Source: CAVPNY01 sp963706905
GTDB lineage: Bacteria; Chloroflexota; Anaerolineae; Anaerolineales; UBA4823
Length of the DNA: 64,000 nt
Assembly: GCA_963706905.1 (NCBI GenBank)
Contig: CAVPNY010000022.1
Location: forward strand, 62,001 to 126,000
Reading direction: 5' to 3'
Shown here: positions 52,998 through 61,882 of the stretch, piece after piece
Layout of the letters: every line of letters begins with the position of its first letter
Position numbering within the stretch: the first letter of the stretch is position 1
Notes under the pieces: model-generated
Seen by the model: the letters and a program-made list of their open reading frames with translations, nothing else
Databases searched by the model: none
Told to the model about the DNA's origin: nothing
Made by a program: the position numbers and the translations under genes

Positions 52998-54580
52998 TGG
53001 CAGATCAGTATGATGTGATTGTGATCGGGGGAGGGCATAATGGATTGGTTAACGCGGCCTACCTGGCGCGGGCCGGGTTAAAGGTACTCGTCCTGGAACG
53101 GCGACCGGTATTAGGTGGGGCAAGTGTGACTGAGGAGATTTTTCCTGGCTTTAAATATACCGTCTTCTCCTATGTTGTCAGTCTATTCCGCCCTGAAATC
53201 GTGCGTGATCTGAACCTGGCAGCACATGGATTGACGGTTCTGCCTCTGGAGAGCACGTTAAGTCCATTACCGAATGGGGATCGGCTGTACAGGGATGGGG
53301 ATCACTATCGCACCTTTCGCGAAATTGCCCGATTCTCACCTCGCGATGCGGATATTTATGAGGATTACAGTCGGAGCATGTATTTTATGGCCAAGGCGGT
53401 TAAATATATTCTGGGGGTAACGCCGCCTGATCCCACCACGCTCAACCCAGGTGATTTGAGAAGCCTTGCCAGCCTGGCGCGACATTTCACTGGATTGGAC
53501 AAGGAGCATTTTTATACCCTGGTGCGCTTAATGACGATGAGCTCGGCAGATTTTGTCGAACGCTGGTTTGAGGCTGAACCGCTCAAAGGCACATTATCTG
53601 CAAGCGGGATCATTGGAACATACCTGGGTCCACGATCGCCGGGCAGTGCGTATGTTTTATTGCATCACTACATGGGGGAAATTGATGGTGTATTCCGGGC
53701 CTGGGGCTTCTCGAAGGGGGGAACGGGTGGGATTGCAGATGCAATCGCCCGATCTGCGCGCTCCTTCGGTGTTGAAATCCGGACCGATGCTCCCGTTGCG
53801 AAAGTGATGGTCCGTCAAAATCGGGCAGTCGGGGTTGTACTCCAAAATGGTGATGAAATCCAGGCGCGGCGAGTGGTCTCCAGCCTGGATCCAAAGCAGA
53901 CTTTCCTGAACCTGGTTGATCCAGCCAGCTTGCCCGAGGATCTCGTGATGGACCTTCGCCGCTTCACCTATCGAGGATCTTCTGGCAAAGTCAACCTGGC
54001 TCTAGATGCGCTCCCTGAACTGGCCTGTTGGCCTGACTCCGGTGCTCATCTGCGCGGGGCGATATCCATCAGTCCGAGTATTGACTATATTGAAAGTGCA
54101 TACGATCAAGCGAAGTACGGAGAGTTTTCCACTCATCCATACATTGACATGATCATCCCTTCCATGATCGATCCGGACATGGCGCCGCCTGGAAAGCATG
54201 TCATGTCCTGTTTTGTGCAGTACGCTCCGTACCAGCTTCGAGAAGGGTCATGGGAGGAAAAACGCCAGGCTTTCGGCGATGCAGTCATCGATACACTTTC
54301 CGAATATATCCCCAATTTGAAGAAGATCATCCTGCATCGCCAGGTCTTGACTCCCTGGGATATCGAACAGACCACTGGTCTGACAGAAGGGAATATCTTT
54401 CAGGGGGAACTGAGCCTGTGGCAGTTATTCTTCTTACGACCAGCGGCAGGGTATGCCAAGTACCGCACACCTATCGGCAATTACTATCAGTGCGGTTCTG
54501 GCACTCACCCCGGTGGTGGAATTACCGGGGCGCCTGGTCGCTTGGCTGCATTAGAAATTCTACGGGACATGCGGAAATGA
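52997..54580 (+). CDS. FAD-dependent oxidoreductase, phytoene desaturase/PYROXD2-like (first of a tandem pair)
   Basis: A 527-aa flavoprotein. The N-terminal dinucleotide fold is VIVIGGGHNGLVNAAYLARAG, followed by VLERRPVLGGASVTEEIFPG. The C-terminal FAD signature is YYQCGSGTHPGGGITGAPGRLAA. This matches the amine oxidase/phytoene dehydrogenase superfamily close to PYROXD2, not a carotenoid enzyme in an obvious carotenoid locus. It overlaps the GcvT-like gene (TGATG) and the next flavoprotein gene (ATGA), so all three are coupled. Shared segments with its neighbour (YDQAKYGEFS, APPGKH, PYRTPI-type KYRTPIGN) show a gene duplication. Confidence 0.88.
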   Translation: MADQYDVIVIGGGHNGLVNAAYLARAGLKVLVLERRPVLGGASVTEEIFPGFKYTVFSYVVSLFRPEIVRDLNLAAHGLTVLPLESTLSPLPNGDRLYRDGDHYRTFREIARFSPRDADIYEDYSRSMYFMAKAVKYILGVTPPDPTTLNPGDLRSLASLARHFTGLDKEHFYTLVRLMTMSSADFVERWFEAEPLKGTLSASGIIGTYLGPRSPGSAYVLLHHYMGEIDGVFRAWGFSKGGTGGIADAIARSARSFGVEIRTDAPVAKVMVRQNRAVGVVLQNGDEIQARRVVSSLDPKQTFLNLVDPASLPEDLVMDLRRFTYRGSSGKVNLALDALPELACWPDSGAHLRGAISISPSIDYIESAYDQAKYGEFSTHPYIDMIIPSMIDPDMAPPGKHVMSCFVQYAPYQLREGSWEEKRQAFGDAVIDTLSEYIPNLKKIILHRQVLTPWDIEQTTGLTEGNIFQGELSLWQLFFLRPAAGYAKYRTPIGNYYQCGSGTHPGGGITGAPGRLAALEILRDMRK

Positions 54581-56205
54581 ACATGGCTGCCAAACCACCA
54601 GTCTATGATGCCATAATTATTGGCGGCGGTCATAACGGTCTCGTGACAGCAGCCTATTTGGGAAAGTCTGGGCAGAAGACTCTGGTTATTGAACGCCAAT
54701 TGCAGCTAGGTGGGGCAGCCTCCACGGAAGAGGTCTTTCCTGGTTACCGGGTAGATACTGGCTCATTTGATGCCAGCCTTTTGCTAAAGAACATCATCAC
54801 TGAGCTGGGCCTGGAGCAATATGATCTAAAGATGATCGGTGCTCCTGTACTGGCATTTGCTCCTCACCCCGAAAGCCCCTCCTTCACTTTGTGGCGAGAT
54901 CAGCAGGAAACGCAAAAGGAAATCCAGCGCCTGTCTCCGAAGGATGCGGAACGATATCCTCTTTTCACCAAAAGCATCGTCCGCATGGCCGAATTATTGC
55001 ATGAAATCTGGACTTTGTCACCTCCGAATCTACCAAAAGTCGATTACATGGAAATTACAGCCTGGCTTGGAGTGGCGCGGAAAGTCCGCCAAAGCGGTCG
55101 ACGGGATATGATGGAATTCCTGCGGATTCTGCCAATGCCGATAAAAGATTACCTGGATGAGTGGTTCGAAAACCCCCGGCTCAAAGGGGTTTTGGGAAGC
55201 CGCGCACTGTTGGGAAACTTTCAGGGACCTTATTCACCCGGAACTATGTTCAATTTCCTGTATTCCACCCCTGGGGAGCAGGCTGGTGGGTTGAATAGTT
55301 GCCAGATTGTGCGCGGTGGGATGGGTCGCCTGGCGGAGGCGTTGTCCATGGCAGCCCGCGAGCGAGGGGTTGAAATTCGTCAGGGAATCCCAGTGGAGAA
55401 AATTCTCATCGAAGATGGTCGAGCACGGGGCGTGGTTCTGGGGGACGGGGAAATCCTGTATGCCAGGACAGTGATCTCGAGTGCATCCCCCCGACATAGT
55501 TTCTTCGATCTGGTTAGGACTGACAACCTGGACGTCAGTTATGTGCGGGAGCTGATGAATATTCGCTACCAGGGATGCACCGCTCGGGTAATCCTTGGGC
55601 TAGAAGGCATGCCGCACTTTCGGTCAGCCGCATCAAGGGAGAGCATTGTAAAAGAAGGGACGCTATTAAGTGGTCGGATTGTCCTCTGCTCGGACCTGGA
55701 TTATCTGGAACGCGCGTATGATCAGGCAAAATATGGCGAATTCTCCAGCCGGCCTTATCTGGAAATTGTTCTTCCAACTATGCTGGATGCTTCTCTGGCG
55801 CCTCCCGGCAAGCACCTGATGCTGATAAATGTGCAATATGCGCCTTATCATCTGAAAGAAGGAAAATGGGAAGATCAGCGCGAAAACTTAACTGCCACTG
55901 TGCTCAGGATGCTCGAGGAGCTGGCTCCCGGGATTGGTGGCCTGGTTTCACATCAACTGACATTGACTCCGGCTGATCTGGAGCAGCGCTATGGCTTGCC
56001 GGAAGGATGTATCTTCCACGGACAGATGAGCCTTGACCAGCAATTGTTTATGCGCCCGGTGCCGGGTTTTGGTAGCTATCGCACTCCGATCCGCAACCTT
56101 TACCTGTGCGGCTCAGGGGCGCACCCAGGCGGCGGCGTCACGGGAGCGCCAGGCTATAATGCAGCCCGCCTGGTTATAAAAGATATATCCAGAAGAAGCT
56201 CATAA
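54577..56205 (+). CDS. FAD-dependent oxidoreductase, phytoene desaturase/PYROXD2-like (second of a tandem pair)
   Basis: A 542-aa flavoprotein, paralogue of the preceding one. It begins AIIIGGGHNGLVTAAYLGKSG, then VIERQLQLGGAASTEEVFPGY, and ends LYLCGSGAHPGGGVTGAPGYNAA. It shares YDQAKYGEFSSRPY, APPGKHLMLINVQYAPYHLKEG and FRTPI-type SYRTPIRN with its partner. ATG 54577 overlaps the upstream stop (ATGA); the frame is open further back, but that part lies in the upstream gene. The pair could form a heteromer, or the two could act on different substrates of one pathway. Confidence 0.88.
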   Translation: MNMAAKPPVYDAIIIGGGHNGLVTAAYLGKSGQKTLVIERQLQLGGAASTEEVFPGYRVDTGSFDASLLLKNIITELGLEQYDLKMIGAPVLAFAPHPESPSFTLWRDQQETQKEIQRLSPKDAERYPLFTKSIVRMAELLHEIWTLSPPNLPKVDYMEITAWLGVARKVRQSGRRDMMEFLRILPMPIKDYLDEWFENPRLKGVLGSRALLGNFQGPYSPGTMFNFLYSTPGEQAGGLNSCQIVRGGMGRLAEALSMAARERGVEIRQGIPVEKILIEDGRARGVVLGDGEILYARTVISSASPRHSFFDLVRTDNLDVSYVRELMNIRYQGCTARVILGLEGMPHFRSAASRESIVKEGTLLSGRIVLCSDLDYLERAYDQAKYGEFSSRPYLEIVLPTMLDASLAPPGKHLMLINVQYAPYHLKEGKWEDQRENLTATVLRMLEELAPGIGGLVSHQLTLTPADLEQRYGLPEGCIFHGQMSLDQQLFMRPVPGFGSYRTPIRNLYLCGSGAHPGGGVTGAPGYNAARLVIKDISRRSS

Positions 56206-56240
56206 ACCAAACAATAGCATCATGACATAGGAGGCGAACA

Positions 56241-57410
56241 GTGGCTGAAACTTACGATGTCATCGTGATTGGCGGCGGGGTACATGGGGCCAGCCTGGCT
56301 TTTCATCTGGCTAAGCACGGCCTGAGACCGGTCGTGTTGGAGAAGAATTTTATAGCCTCGGGAGCTACTGGTCGCTCCAGTGGTCTGGTTCGGATGCATT
56401 ATGACCTGGAGCCCGAATCCAGATTAGCCTGGGAGTCATTTAAGTATTTTTATAACTGGGCGGATATAGTAGGCGGCGACTGCGGTTTTAAACGGACAGG
56501 ATTCCTGCAGTTTGTTAAGCCAGAACATAACGATCACCTGCGCGCGAATGTTGCCATGCACCAGCACATTGGTATCGCGTCATTGTTAATCACTGCCGAC
56601 GATGTACGCCGACTGGCACCTATTTTTAATCTTGATGATGTAGAGATAGCCGCTTTTGAACCAGAATCAGGTTATGCCGACCCAAGCAGCACTACGGCTT
56701 CTTTTTTGGATGTCGCGCGCCAGCTTGGAGGGAGGCTGGTACAAGACTGCCGGGTGATTGCAATCCTTGCTGATGGTGACCAAGTATCTGGGGTAAAAAC
56801 TACTGCGGGAGATTTCTCCGCGCCGGTGGTAGTCAATACTGCCGGGGCATGGGCTGCTGAGGTCAATAAGCTGGCGGGCCTGGACCTTCCGATTACCACC
56901 TGGCAGCACGATACGATGTTTATCCGCCGTCCCAAGGAGTTTGGTCCCTCGCATCCAACCGTGATCGATTTCCCAAACAGCATGTATTTCCGCCCAGAAA
57001 CTGGTGGTTTGACCCTGGTCGGACTGGAGGATGCCAATCCAATCGGTGAATCGCCGGATGGCGATAGCGAGCATGCCAAGCCGGGATTTGTTGAGCGGGC
57101 GATCGATCGCATCTGCCGGCGTATTCCTGGGATGGAGCGCGGCTCTTTGCACAGTGCGCATGGTGGTTATGATGGGATCACCCCCGATCAGCGAGCGATT
57201 CTTGGTCAGGCTGGACCAGAGGGATTTTACCTGGCCTGCGGTTTCAGCGGGACGGGCTTCAAAATTGGGCCAGCAGTTGGCCGGTGCATGGCAGAGCTCA
57301 TTATCGATGGACAGGCGCATACGGTTGACATCGCTCCGTTCCATGCGGGTCGCTTTTCTGAAGGTAAGCTCCTGGAAGGCGAGAACGCCTACGAAAATAT
57401 CTGGCGATAA
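56241..57410 (+). CDS. FAD-dependent oxidoreductase of the DAO/sarcosine oxidase beta family
   Basis: A 389-aa flavoprotein. The N-terminal fold VIVIGGGVHGASLAFHLAKHG and VLEKNFIASGATGRSSGLVRMHYD match SoxB-like D-amino acid/sarcosine oxidases, and the C-terminal FAD segment is GYDGITPDQRAILGQAG then ACGFSGTGFKIGPAVGR. Such enzymes oxidise N-methyl or D-amino acids and sarcosine. A GGAGG ribosome-binding site lies seven bases before GTG 56241. It follows the GcvT-like and two flavoprotein genes and is followed by a DMT permease, which supports a shared amine degradation role. Confidence 0.88.
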   Translation: MAETYDVIVIGGGVHGASLAFHLAKHGLRPVVLEKNFIASGATGRSSGLVRMHYDLEPESRLAWESFKYFYNWADIVGGDCGFKRTGFLQFVKPEHNDHLRANVAMHQHIGIASLLITADDVRRLAPIFNLDDVEIAAFEPESGYADPSSTTASFLDVARQLGGRLVQDCRVIAILADGDQVSGVKTTAGDFSAPVVVNTAGAWAAEVNKLAGLDLPITTWQHDTMFIRRPKEFGPSHPTVIDFPNSMYFRPETGGLTLVGLEDANPIGESPDGDSEHAKPGFVERAIDRICRRIPGMERGSLHSAHGGYDGITPDQRAILGQAGPEGFYLACGFSGTGFKIGPAVGRCMAELIIDGQAHTVDIAPFHAGRFSEGKLLEGENAYENIWR

Positions 57411-57420
57411 GGGAGAAAAG

Positions 57421-58353
57421 ATTTCTAAACCGAGAGAAGGCCAGCGTTTTCGGGCTGACCTGACCTTATTATTGGTCTCGTTGATCTGGGGGTCAGCATT
57501 TGTCGCGCAGCGGGTGGCTGCCACCTCGATGAATGCGTTTTTATTTAATGGCCTGCGTTTTTTATTAGGCGCGATGGTTCTAATTCCATTGGCTGGATTC
57601 ATCTCGAGAAAACGAGAGGCCACAAATTCACTTAATCTTCGCACCCTGGCGGGGATTCTCCTGGCTGGGGTGTTTTTGGCTGCTGGAGCGGGCTTGCAAA
57701 CCTTAGGATTGCGCTACACGACAGCAGCCAATGCCGGTTTTATCACGGGGATGTATGTTGTCCTGGTCCCGTTGCTGCTGGCGTTGATCTGGCGGCAGTG
57801 GCCTGGGCGGATGATATGGCTGTCGGTTGGACTGGCTTGTGTAGGATTATTCTTGTTAAGCACTGGGGGGAGGCTCAGATTGGCTCCAGGAGACGGATTG
57901 GAATTCGCTGGAGCTATCCTGTGGGCCTGTCATGTAATCTTAATTGGATATCTTGCACAGCGTGCGGAGGCTCTGACCATCGCGATTGGTCAAAATGTGA
58001 TTTGCGGTGTAATCAGTTTGATGATACTTCTCCTAACTGCTGAAGGTAACCTGCTGGAGGGTTTATCCACCAACTGGTGGACGATTGTGTACACCGGGAT
58101 ACTCTCCGTGGGGGTTGGGTACACCCTCCAAATCGTTGGTCAACGTACGGCGCCGCCGACTGACGCGGCGATTATAATGAGTCTGGAGGCTGTATTCGCA
58201 GCGATTTTTGGCTGGTTGTTGCTATCAGAAAGCCTGAGCGGGATCCAGATTCTGGGTTGCCTGTTAATGATCACGGCAATGGTACTCGCTCAGATCGGAC
58301 CAGGGAGGAGTGATAAGACAGTATTAAGTCGAGTCAACGATTTAACGGGGTAG
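57421..58353 (+). CDS. EamA/DMT-superfamily transporter, apparent ATT start
   Basis: A 310-aa permease with ten helices in two EamA repeats (LTLLLVSLIWGSAFVAQRVA and later EFAGAILWACHVILIGYLAQR). The C-terminal repeat shows SLEAVFAAIFGWLLLSESLS, the usual EamA ending. Upstream of the first helix there is no ATG, GTG or TTG outside the previous gene; the best start is ATT 57421 (then SKPREGQRF), six bases after GGGAG (57411-57415). The in-frame opening further upstream is inside the FAD gene. EamA proteins export or import amino acids and metabolites. Its 3' end overlaps the convergent aminotransferase gene by 12 bases. Confidence 0.85.
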   Translation: MSKPREGQRFRADLTLLLVSLIWGSAFVAQRVAATSMNAFLFNGLRFLLGAMVLIPLAGFISRKREATNSLNLRTLAGILLAGVFLAAGAGLQTLGLRYTTAANAGFITGMYVVLVPLLLALIWRQWPGRMIWLSVGLACVGLFLLSTGGRLRLAPGDGLEFAGAILWACHVILIGYLAQRAEALTIAIGQNVICGVISLMILLLTAEGNLLEGLSTNWWTIVYTGILSVGVGYTLQIVGQRTAPPTDAAIIMSLEAVFAAIFGWLLLSESLSGIQILGCLLMITAMVLAQIGPGRSDKTVLSRVNDLTG

Positions 58354-59494
58354 TAAGCAGGCCAGCGCTTCCAGGAGTGCATCCGCGTCGGATTGATTGT
58401 TGTAAGCCTGAAATGAAACTCGCATCATGGGCTGGTTTTGCCATTGAAGTATGGGGACTTCGATATGAAAATCCCTGTACAAGTCTTCTTTGAGCCGTTC
58501 GGTGCCGATATTCGCGGGGAGGCGGATTGTAGCCATCTGGGCGAACCAATCGGGTAAATCCGGGCAGATGGAACTCTTGCCCGGTCAGCAGGTTAACCCG
58601 CTGACGGGTCTGGCTGGCCATTTGGTGGCAACGGGCGCGGATATCCGGCCAATTTCTGTCGTTCTGGTACTGGATGGCTGCTGGAACGGAAAGGAAAGCT
58701 GCCACATCACGCGTGCCCTGCCACTCGTGATAATCAATAAATTGGGAATTACCTGGTTTTTCATTCTCATACCCCCAGCTAACGACTAAAGGTTCAAGGC
58801 GAGGTTGGAGATTAGGGCGAGCGTAGAGAAACGCCGCTCCCTTCGGTGCGCATAGCCATTTGTGGCAGGCGCCGATATACAGATCTGCACCTAAATCACT
58901 AAGATCCAGTGGTATTTGCCCTGGTGCATGAGCACCATCCACAATGGTAATCAATCCAGCCTCCCGCGCCCGGCGGCATACCTCCTTAATCGGAAAGATG
59001 AGTGCGGTTGGACTGGAGATGTGGCTGATAAAGACTATTCGGGTGTATGGGGTTAGACCCAAAAAGAGCTGGTCGACAAAATCATCCTGGTTCGATAGAG
59101 GTAACGGGATAGGCTGTTGGACATATTTTGCGCCGGTTTTCGCACCGATGTACCGCCAGGTCCGATCCATGGCACCATACTCGTGATCAGTCGTCAGGAT
59201 CTCATCGCCTGGTTTTAAGTCCAGATTACGGGCGATCATATTGGCAGCGGTGGTGGGATTCGTGAAGAAAACAACATCGTCCGCACCCACGCCTAGGAAG
59301 TGTGCCAGGGCATCGCGCGCGCCTGCCATTAAATCAATGAACCGGCGTCCGAGGAATTCAACTGGCTGGCATTCAAGTTCACGCTGCCATGTCTGGTACA
59401 CCTCAAATACAGGTTTTGGGCAAGCCCCAAAAGATCCATGATTGAGGAAAATAATATCTGGGTTGAGCAGGAACTCTGTCTTCAGATTATCCAT
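58342..59494 (-). CDS. Class V aminotransferase (isopenicillin N epimerase-like), split by one extra base
   Basis: A 383-aa PLP enzyme after repair. It has FLNHGSFGACPKPVFEVYQTWQ, FFTNPTTAANMIARNL, TTDHEYGAMDRTW, VFISHISSPTALIFPI, VDGAHAPGQIPLDL and the PLP Lys in DLYIGACHKWLCAPKGAAFLY. The first frame runs to LTGQEFHLPG; the second (MATIRLPANIGTERLKEDLY) supplies the proper C-terminus. Dropping one base from the AAA at 58556-58558 (TTT in sense) joins them as LPDWFAQMATIRLP. Relatives include cysteine desulfurases, kynureninase-like lyases and isopenicillin N epimerase. It may remove or transfer the amino group of the locus substrate. Confidence 0.85.
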
Positions 59495-59604
59495 AAATTA
59501 TTGTTTGGATTGGCATTTCTTTCATCTGGAATTCTGATCGAGTAATCTTGTAGCGCATGAGGTTAATCCCAAAGTAATTCTTCAGGTCTACATCGCTGCT
59601 GACT

Positions 59605-60975
59605 TCACAATTGTCCTGTAGAGCCCCATTTGTTGAGCATATCCAGGTATTGGGAATCTTGGTAGCGGCGCAAATCGAATGCAAGTGCATAATCTGGCAG
59701 TTCCTGATGGGTGATATGTGCCGCGATGAGCTCACCAGCCGCCTGGGAGGCCATTAAGCCATACCCTGAGAGCGCCCCGATGATGAATGCGCCTTCAACT
59801 GGCAGGGGACCGATTAAAGGCCGGTTTTCGCGGGTTTTTGTATAATACCCGCCGTCCAGAATGGGGCGAGGGGCTTTTCCAAAGTAGGCTTTAAATCCCG
59901 GAAGCATGGTCGCCAGCCCGCGCAGGGCAATCTCAGGATAATCAGGGTCCAGCGGCGGTGGGAAAAGAGGCTCGACCGCCTGAGTGTGATATTCCCACAA
60001 CATCAACGCGACAGGGCTGTCGTCTCCGCCTTCTGGACGGGTGTGTACTCCTGGTGGGAATTCATCAAGCAGCCAGCGTGTGCTTTCATCCTCCATCAGG
60101 AAAGCCTGCTCTTCAGCTGACCAGGGCAATCTCTGAGCATCCGTCCAGATTAGTAGAGGGGCATGGCGCGGTACAACCGCCAAATGATCTTTGAATCCTA
60201 CTTTTTGATGTAACTCGCAGTAAACCGGAAGTTCAAGACCCAGCATTTGACCAGCCTGTCTTAAGATTGGTCCGGCAGCGATCACCAGATTGGAGCAGCT
60301 GATCTGAGTCCCGTCAGACAGGCGCACCCCAGTCACCCGATTGGAGTGAATGTCGATGGAAATAATTCGTTGTTGAACGGTTTGTGCCCCATGGCGGCGA
60401 GCCTGTTCAAGCAGGTATGCGCCCAGCTGTTGGGCGCTGAACCAGCCTGCGCGGCGGACGTGCAAAGCTGCCACGGTTTTCTCAGATATATATGGATAGT
60501 AATTCTGGATCAAAGCTTGATCGAGCAGCAGATCCGCCCCGGAGGGTTGCGCCGCGAAAGACGTTGGATGTGCGGGGATGTAGGGCGAGTCATTGCCTGT
60601 GCCTCGATGCACCCTTAATTCCCCGCCTCCGAGCGACTCGGTCTCCTGTGCTGATCGCAGCATGTCCGGAATCTTGTCGAGGTCGGCTGTCAGATAAAGA
60701 TAACCGCGCTGGTTGAGGTGAAAGAAATTGCCTGTGGTTTGGGCAAGCTTTTCCAGCAGGTCAATACTGCGATTCATAAAACTTACCATCGCCTTGCCGG
60801 GACCGGGCCACCAATTGCGATAGCACTCAGTGGATTTATCACTGGTTAAGCTCAGCGGGGGTTGATCATCTACCAGGAGGATGTCCTGGATGCCATGCTG
60901 GACAGCAAGGTAGTACGCTGTGCTGACGCCGGCGATGCCTGAGCCTAGAATTACTGTGGGTGACGAGGGTGGCAT
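59605..60975 (-). CDS. FAD-dependent oxidoreductase of the DAO/sarcosine oxidase family
   Basis: A 456-aa flavoprotein. The N-terminal fold is TVILGSGIAGVSTAYYLAVQHG, then VDDQPPLSLTSDKSTECYRNWW; the C-terminal end has TKTRENRPLIGPLPVEGAFIIGALSGYGLMASQAAGE. The Cys and Tyr around position 50 and the C-terminal Gly-rich loop fit the DAO family, but it is only distantly like the gene at 56241. It is transcribed with the aminotransferase (110 bases between them). Together with the genes on the other strand it makes four flavoproteins in nine kilobases. Confidence 0.87.
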   Translation of the reverse strand: MPPSSPTVILGSGIAGVSTAYYLAVQHGIQDILLVDDQPPLSLTSDKSTECYRNWWPGPGKAMVSFMNRSIDLLEKLAQTTGNFFHLNQRGYLYLTADLDKIPDMLRSAQETESLGGGELRVHRGTGNDSPYIPAHPTSFAAQPSGADLLLDQALIQNYYPYISEKTVAALHVRRAGWFSAQQLGAYLLEQARRHGAQTVQQRIISIDIHSNRVTGVRLSDGTQISCSNLVIAAGPILRQAGQMLGLELPVYCELHQKVGFKDHLAVVPRHAPLLIWTDAQRLPWSAEEQAFLMEDESTRWLLDEFPPGVHTRPEGGDDSPVALMLWEYHTQAVEPLFPPPLDPDYPEIALRGLATMLPGFKAYFGKAPRPILDGGYYTKTRENRPLIGPLPVEGAFIIGALSGYGLMASQAAGELIAAHITHQELPDYALAFDLRRYQDSQYLDMLNKWGSTGQL

Positions 60976-61020
60976 AGGAGGTTGTATTGAATTTATGCTC
61001 AGGATTGGGTATTGGGAAAT

Positions 61021-61740
61021 TTAATCTAGCTCAACGTAGATTCGCTTGTTGATTTTCCCTTTACTTTTATAATCCACCACGCGTATCCGACCGACCTCCG
61101 CGGTGTTCTTAACATGTGTACCACCATCAGCCTGCAGGTCCAGCCCTTCAATTTCGACCACCCGGACCCTCTGAATACCCTCAGGCAGCAGATTGATCTT
61201 GGTGCGGATGAGATCCGGTATCTGGAACGCAACCTCGCGCGGCAAGATGTCTACCCGTACTGGTCGGGCTTTACTGACTTCCAGGTTGATGGCAGTTTGG
61301 ATGGTTTGAACCAGCTCCTTCTGCATTGTTTCAAACTCAAAATCCATCCGGCCAGCCAGTGGGTCCATATCGCCGCCAGTTACAGAAGCACCATAATCGC
61401 GGAAAATTACCCCGCAAAGGATGTGCATGGCAGTATGTGTACGCATCAACGGGTAGCGACGGTCCCAATCGAGTATGCCCTGGATCTCAGTATCAATTTC
61501 TGGCAAAGGTTGGCCAGCCTCGACGATATGCAGCACGTCATCGCCTGATTTCCGGGCGCGCTGAACGATGTAAATCTGGTCATTGAAATTGAGCACGCCG
61601 CTATCGGCAGGTTGTCCACCTCCACCCGGGTAAAAAGCGGTTTGATCGAGCACAATGCTGTGGTTTTCCTCATCCACGGCAATCACCCGGGCAGAAAAGT
61701 GTTGCAAGTAGCTATCGGTTTGATACATCAATTTGGTCAT
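61021..61740 (-). CDS. alaX: AlaX-type alanyl-tRNA editing protein
   Basis: A 239-aa stand-alone editing domain. It has DQTAFYPGGGGQPADSG, the zinc motif RTHTAMHILCG (HxxxH) and LQADGGTHVKNTAEVG, where relatives read CGGTHV; here the Cys is replaced by Ala-Asp, though His of GTHV remains. It hydrolyses mischarged Ser- or Gly-tRNA(Ala). The start at 61740 (MTKLMYQTDSYLQHF) is the family start; seven extra residues are possible. It belongs to no obvious operon and is divergent from the unknown gene at 61883. Confidence 0.9.
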   Translation of the reverse strand: MTKLMYQTDSYLQHFSARVIAVDEENHSIVLDQTAFYPGGGGQPADSGVLNFNDQIYIVQRARKSGDDVLHIVEAGQPLPEIDTEIQGILDWDRRYPLMRTHTAMHILCGVIFRDYGASVTGGDMDPLAGRMDFEFETMQKELVQTIQTAINLEVSKARPVRVDILPREVAFQIPDLIRTKINLLPEGIQRVRVVEIEGLDLQADGGTHVKNTAEVGRIRVVDYKSKGKINKRIYVELD

Positions 61741-61840
61741 AACGATACCTTTTGTATGCAAGCGAGGCTTAGTTGGCGTTGAGTATACTAAAAAATAGAG
61801 GTTAGAAGCAAGTTAATACCTTTATTCCGAGTTTGAATTC

Positions 61841-61849
61841 TGCTACAAT
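61841..61849 (+). promoter_or_regulatory. Extended -10 promoter element upstream of the 495-aa unknown gene
   Basis: TGCTACAAT (61841-61849) is an extended -10 (TGnTACAAT) 34 bases before the ATG. The -35 region (TTTATT, 61821-61826, 17-base spacer) is weak, as is common with extended -10 sites. Confidence 0.42.
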
Positions 61850-61882
61850 ACTTTTCCACAAGCTGAAAGGAGAAACAGTCTC

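Noticed and set aside
54250..54576. Upstream extension of the second PYROXD2-like gene
   Set aside because: It lies wholly inside the preceding coding sequence in another frame; family sequence starts at 54577.
57031..57420. Upstream extension of the EamA gene
   Set aside because: It overlaps the 3' part of the DAO gene in another frame and is not transporter-like.
56667..57644. A 325-codon minus-strand frame opposite the DAO and EamA genes
   Set aside because: It is antisense to two well-supported genes and has no recognisable domain; long antisense frames are expected at this base composition.
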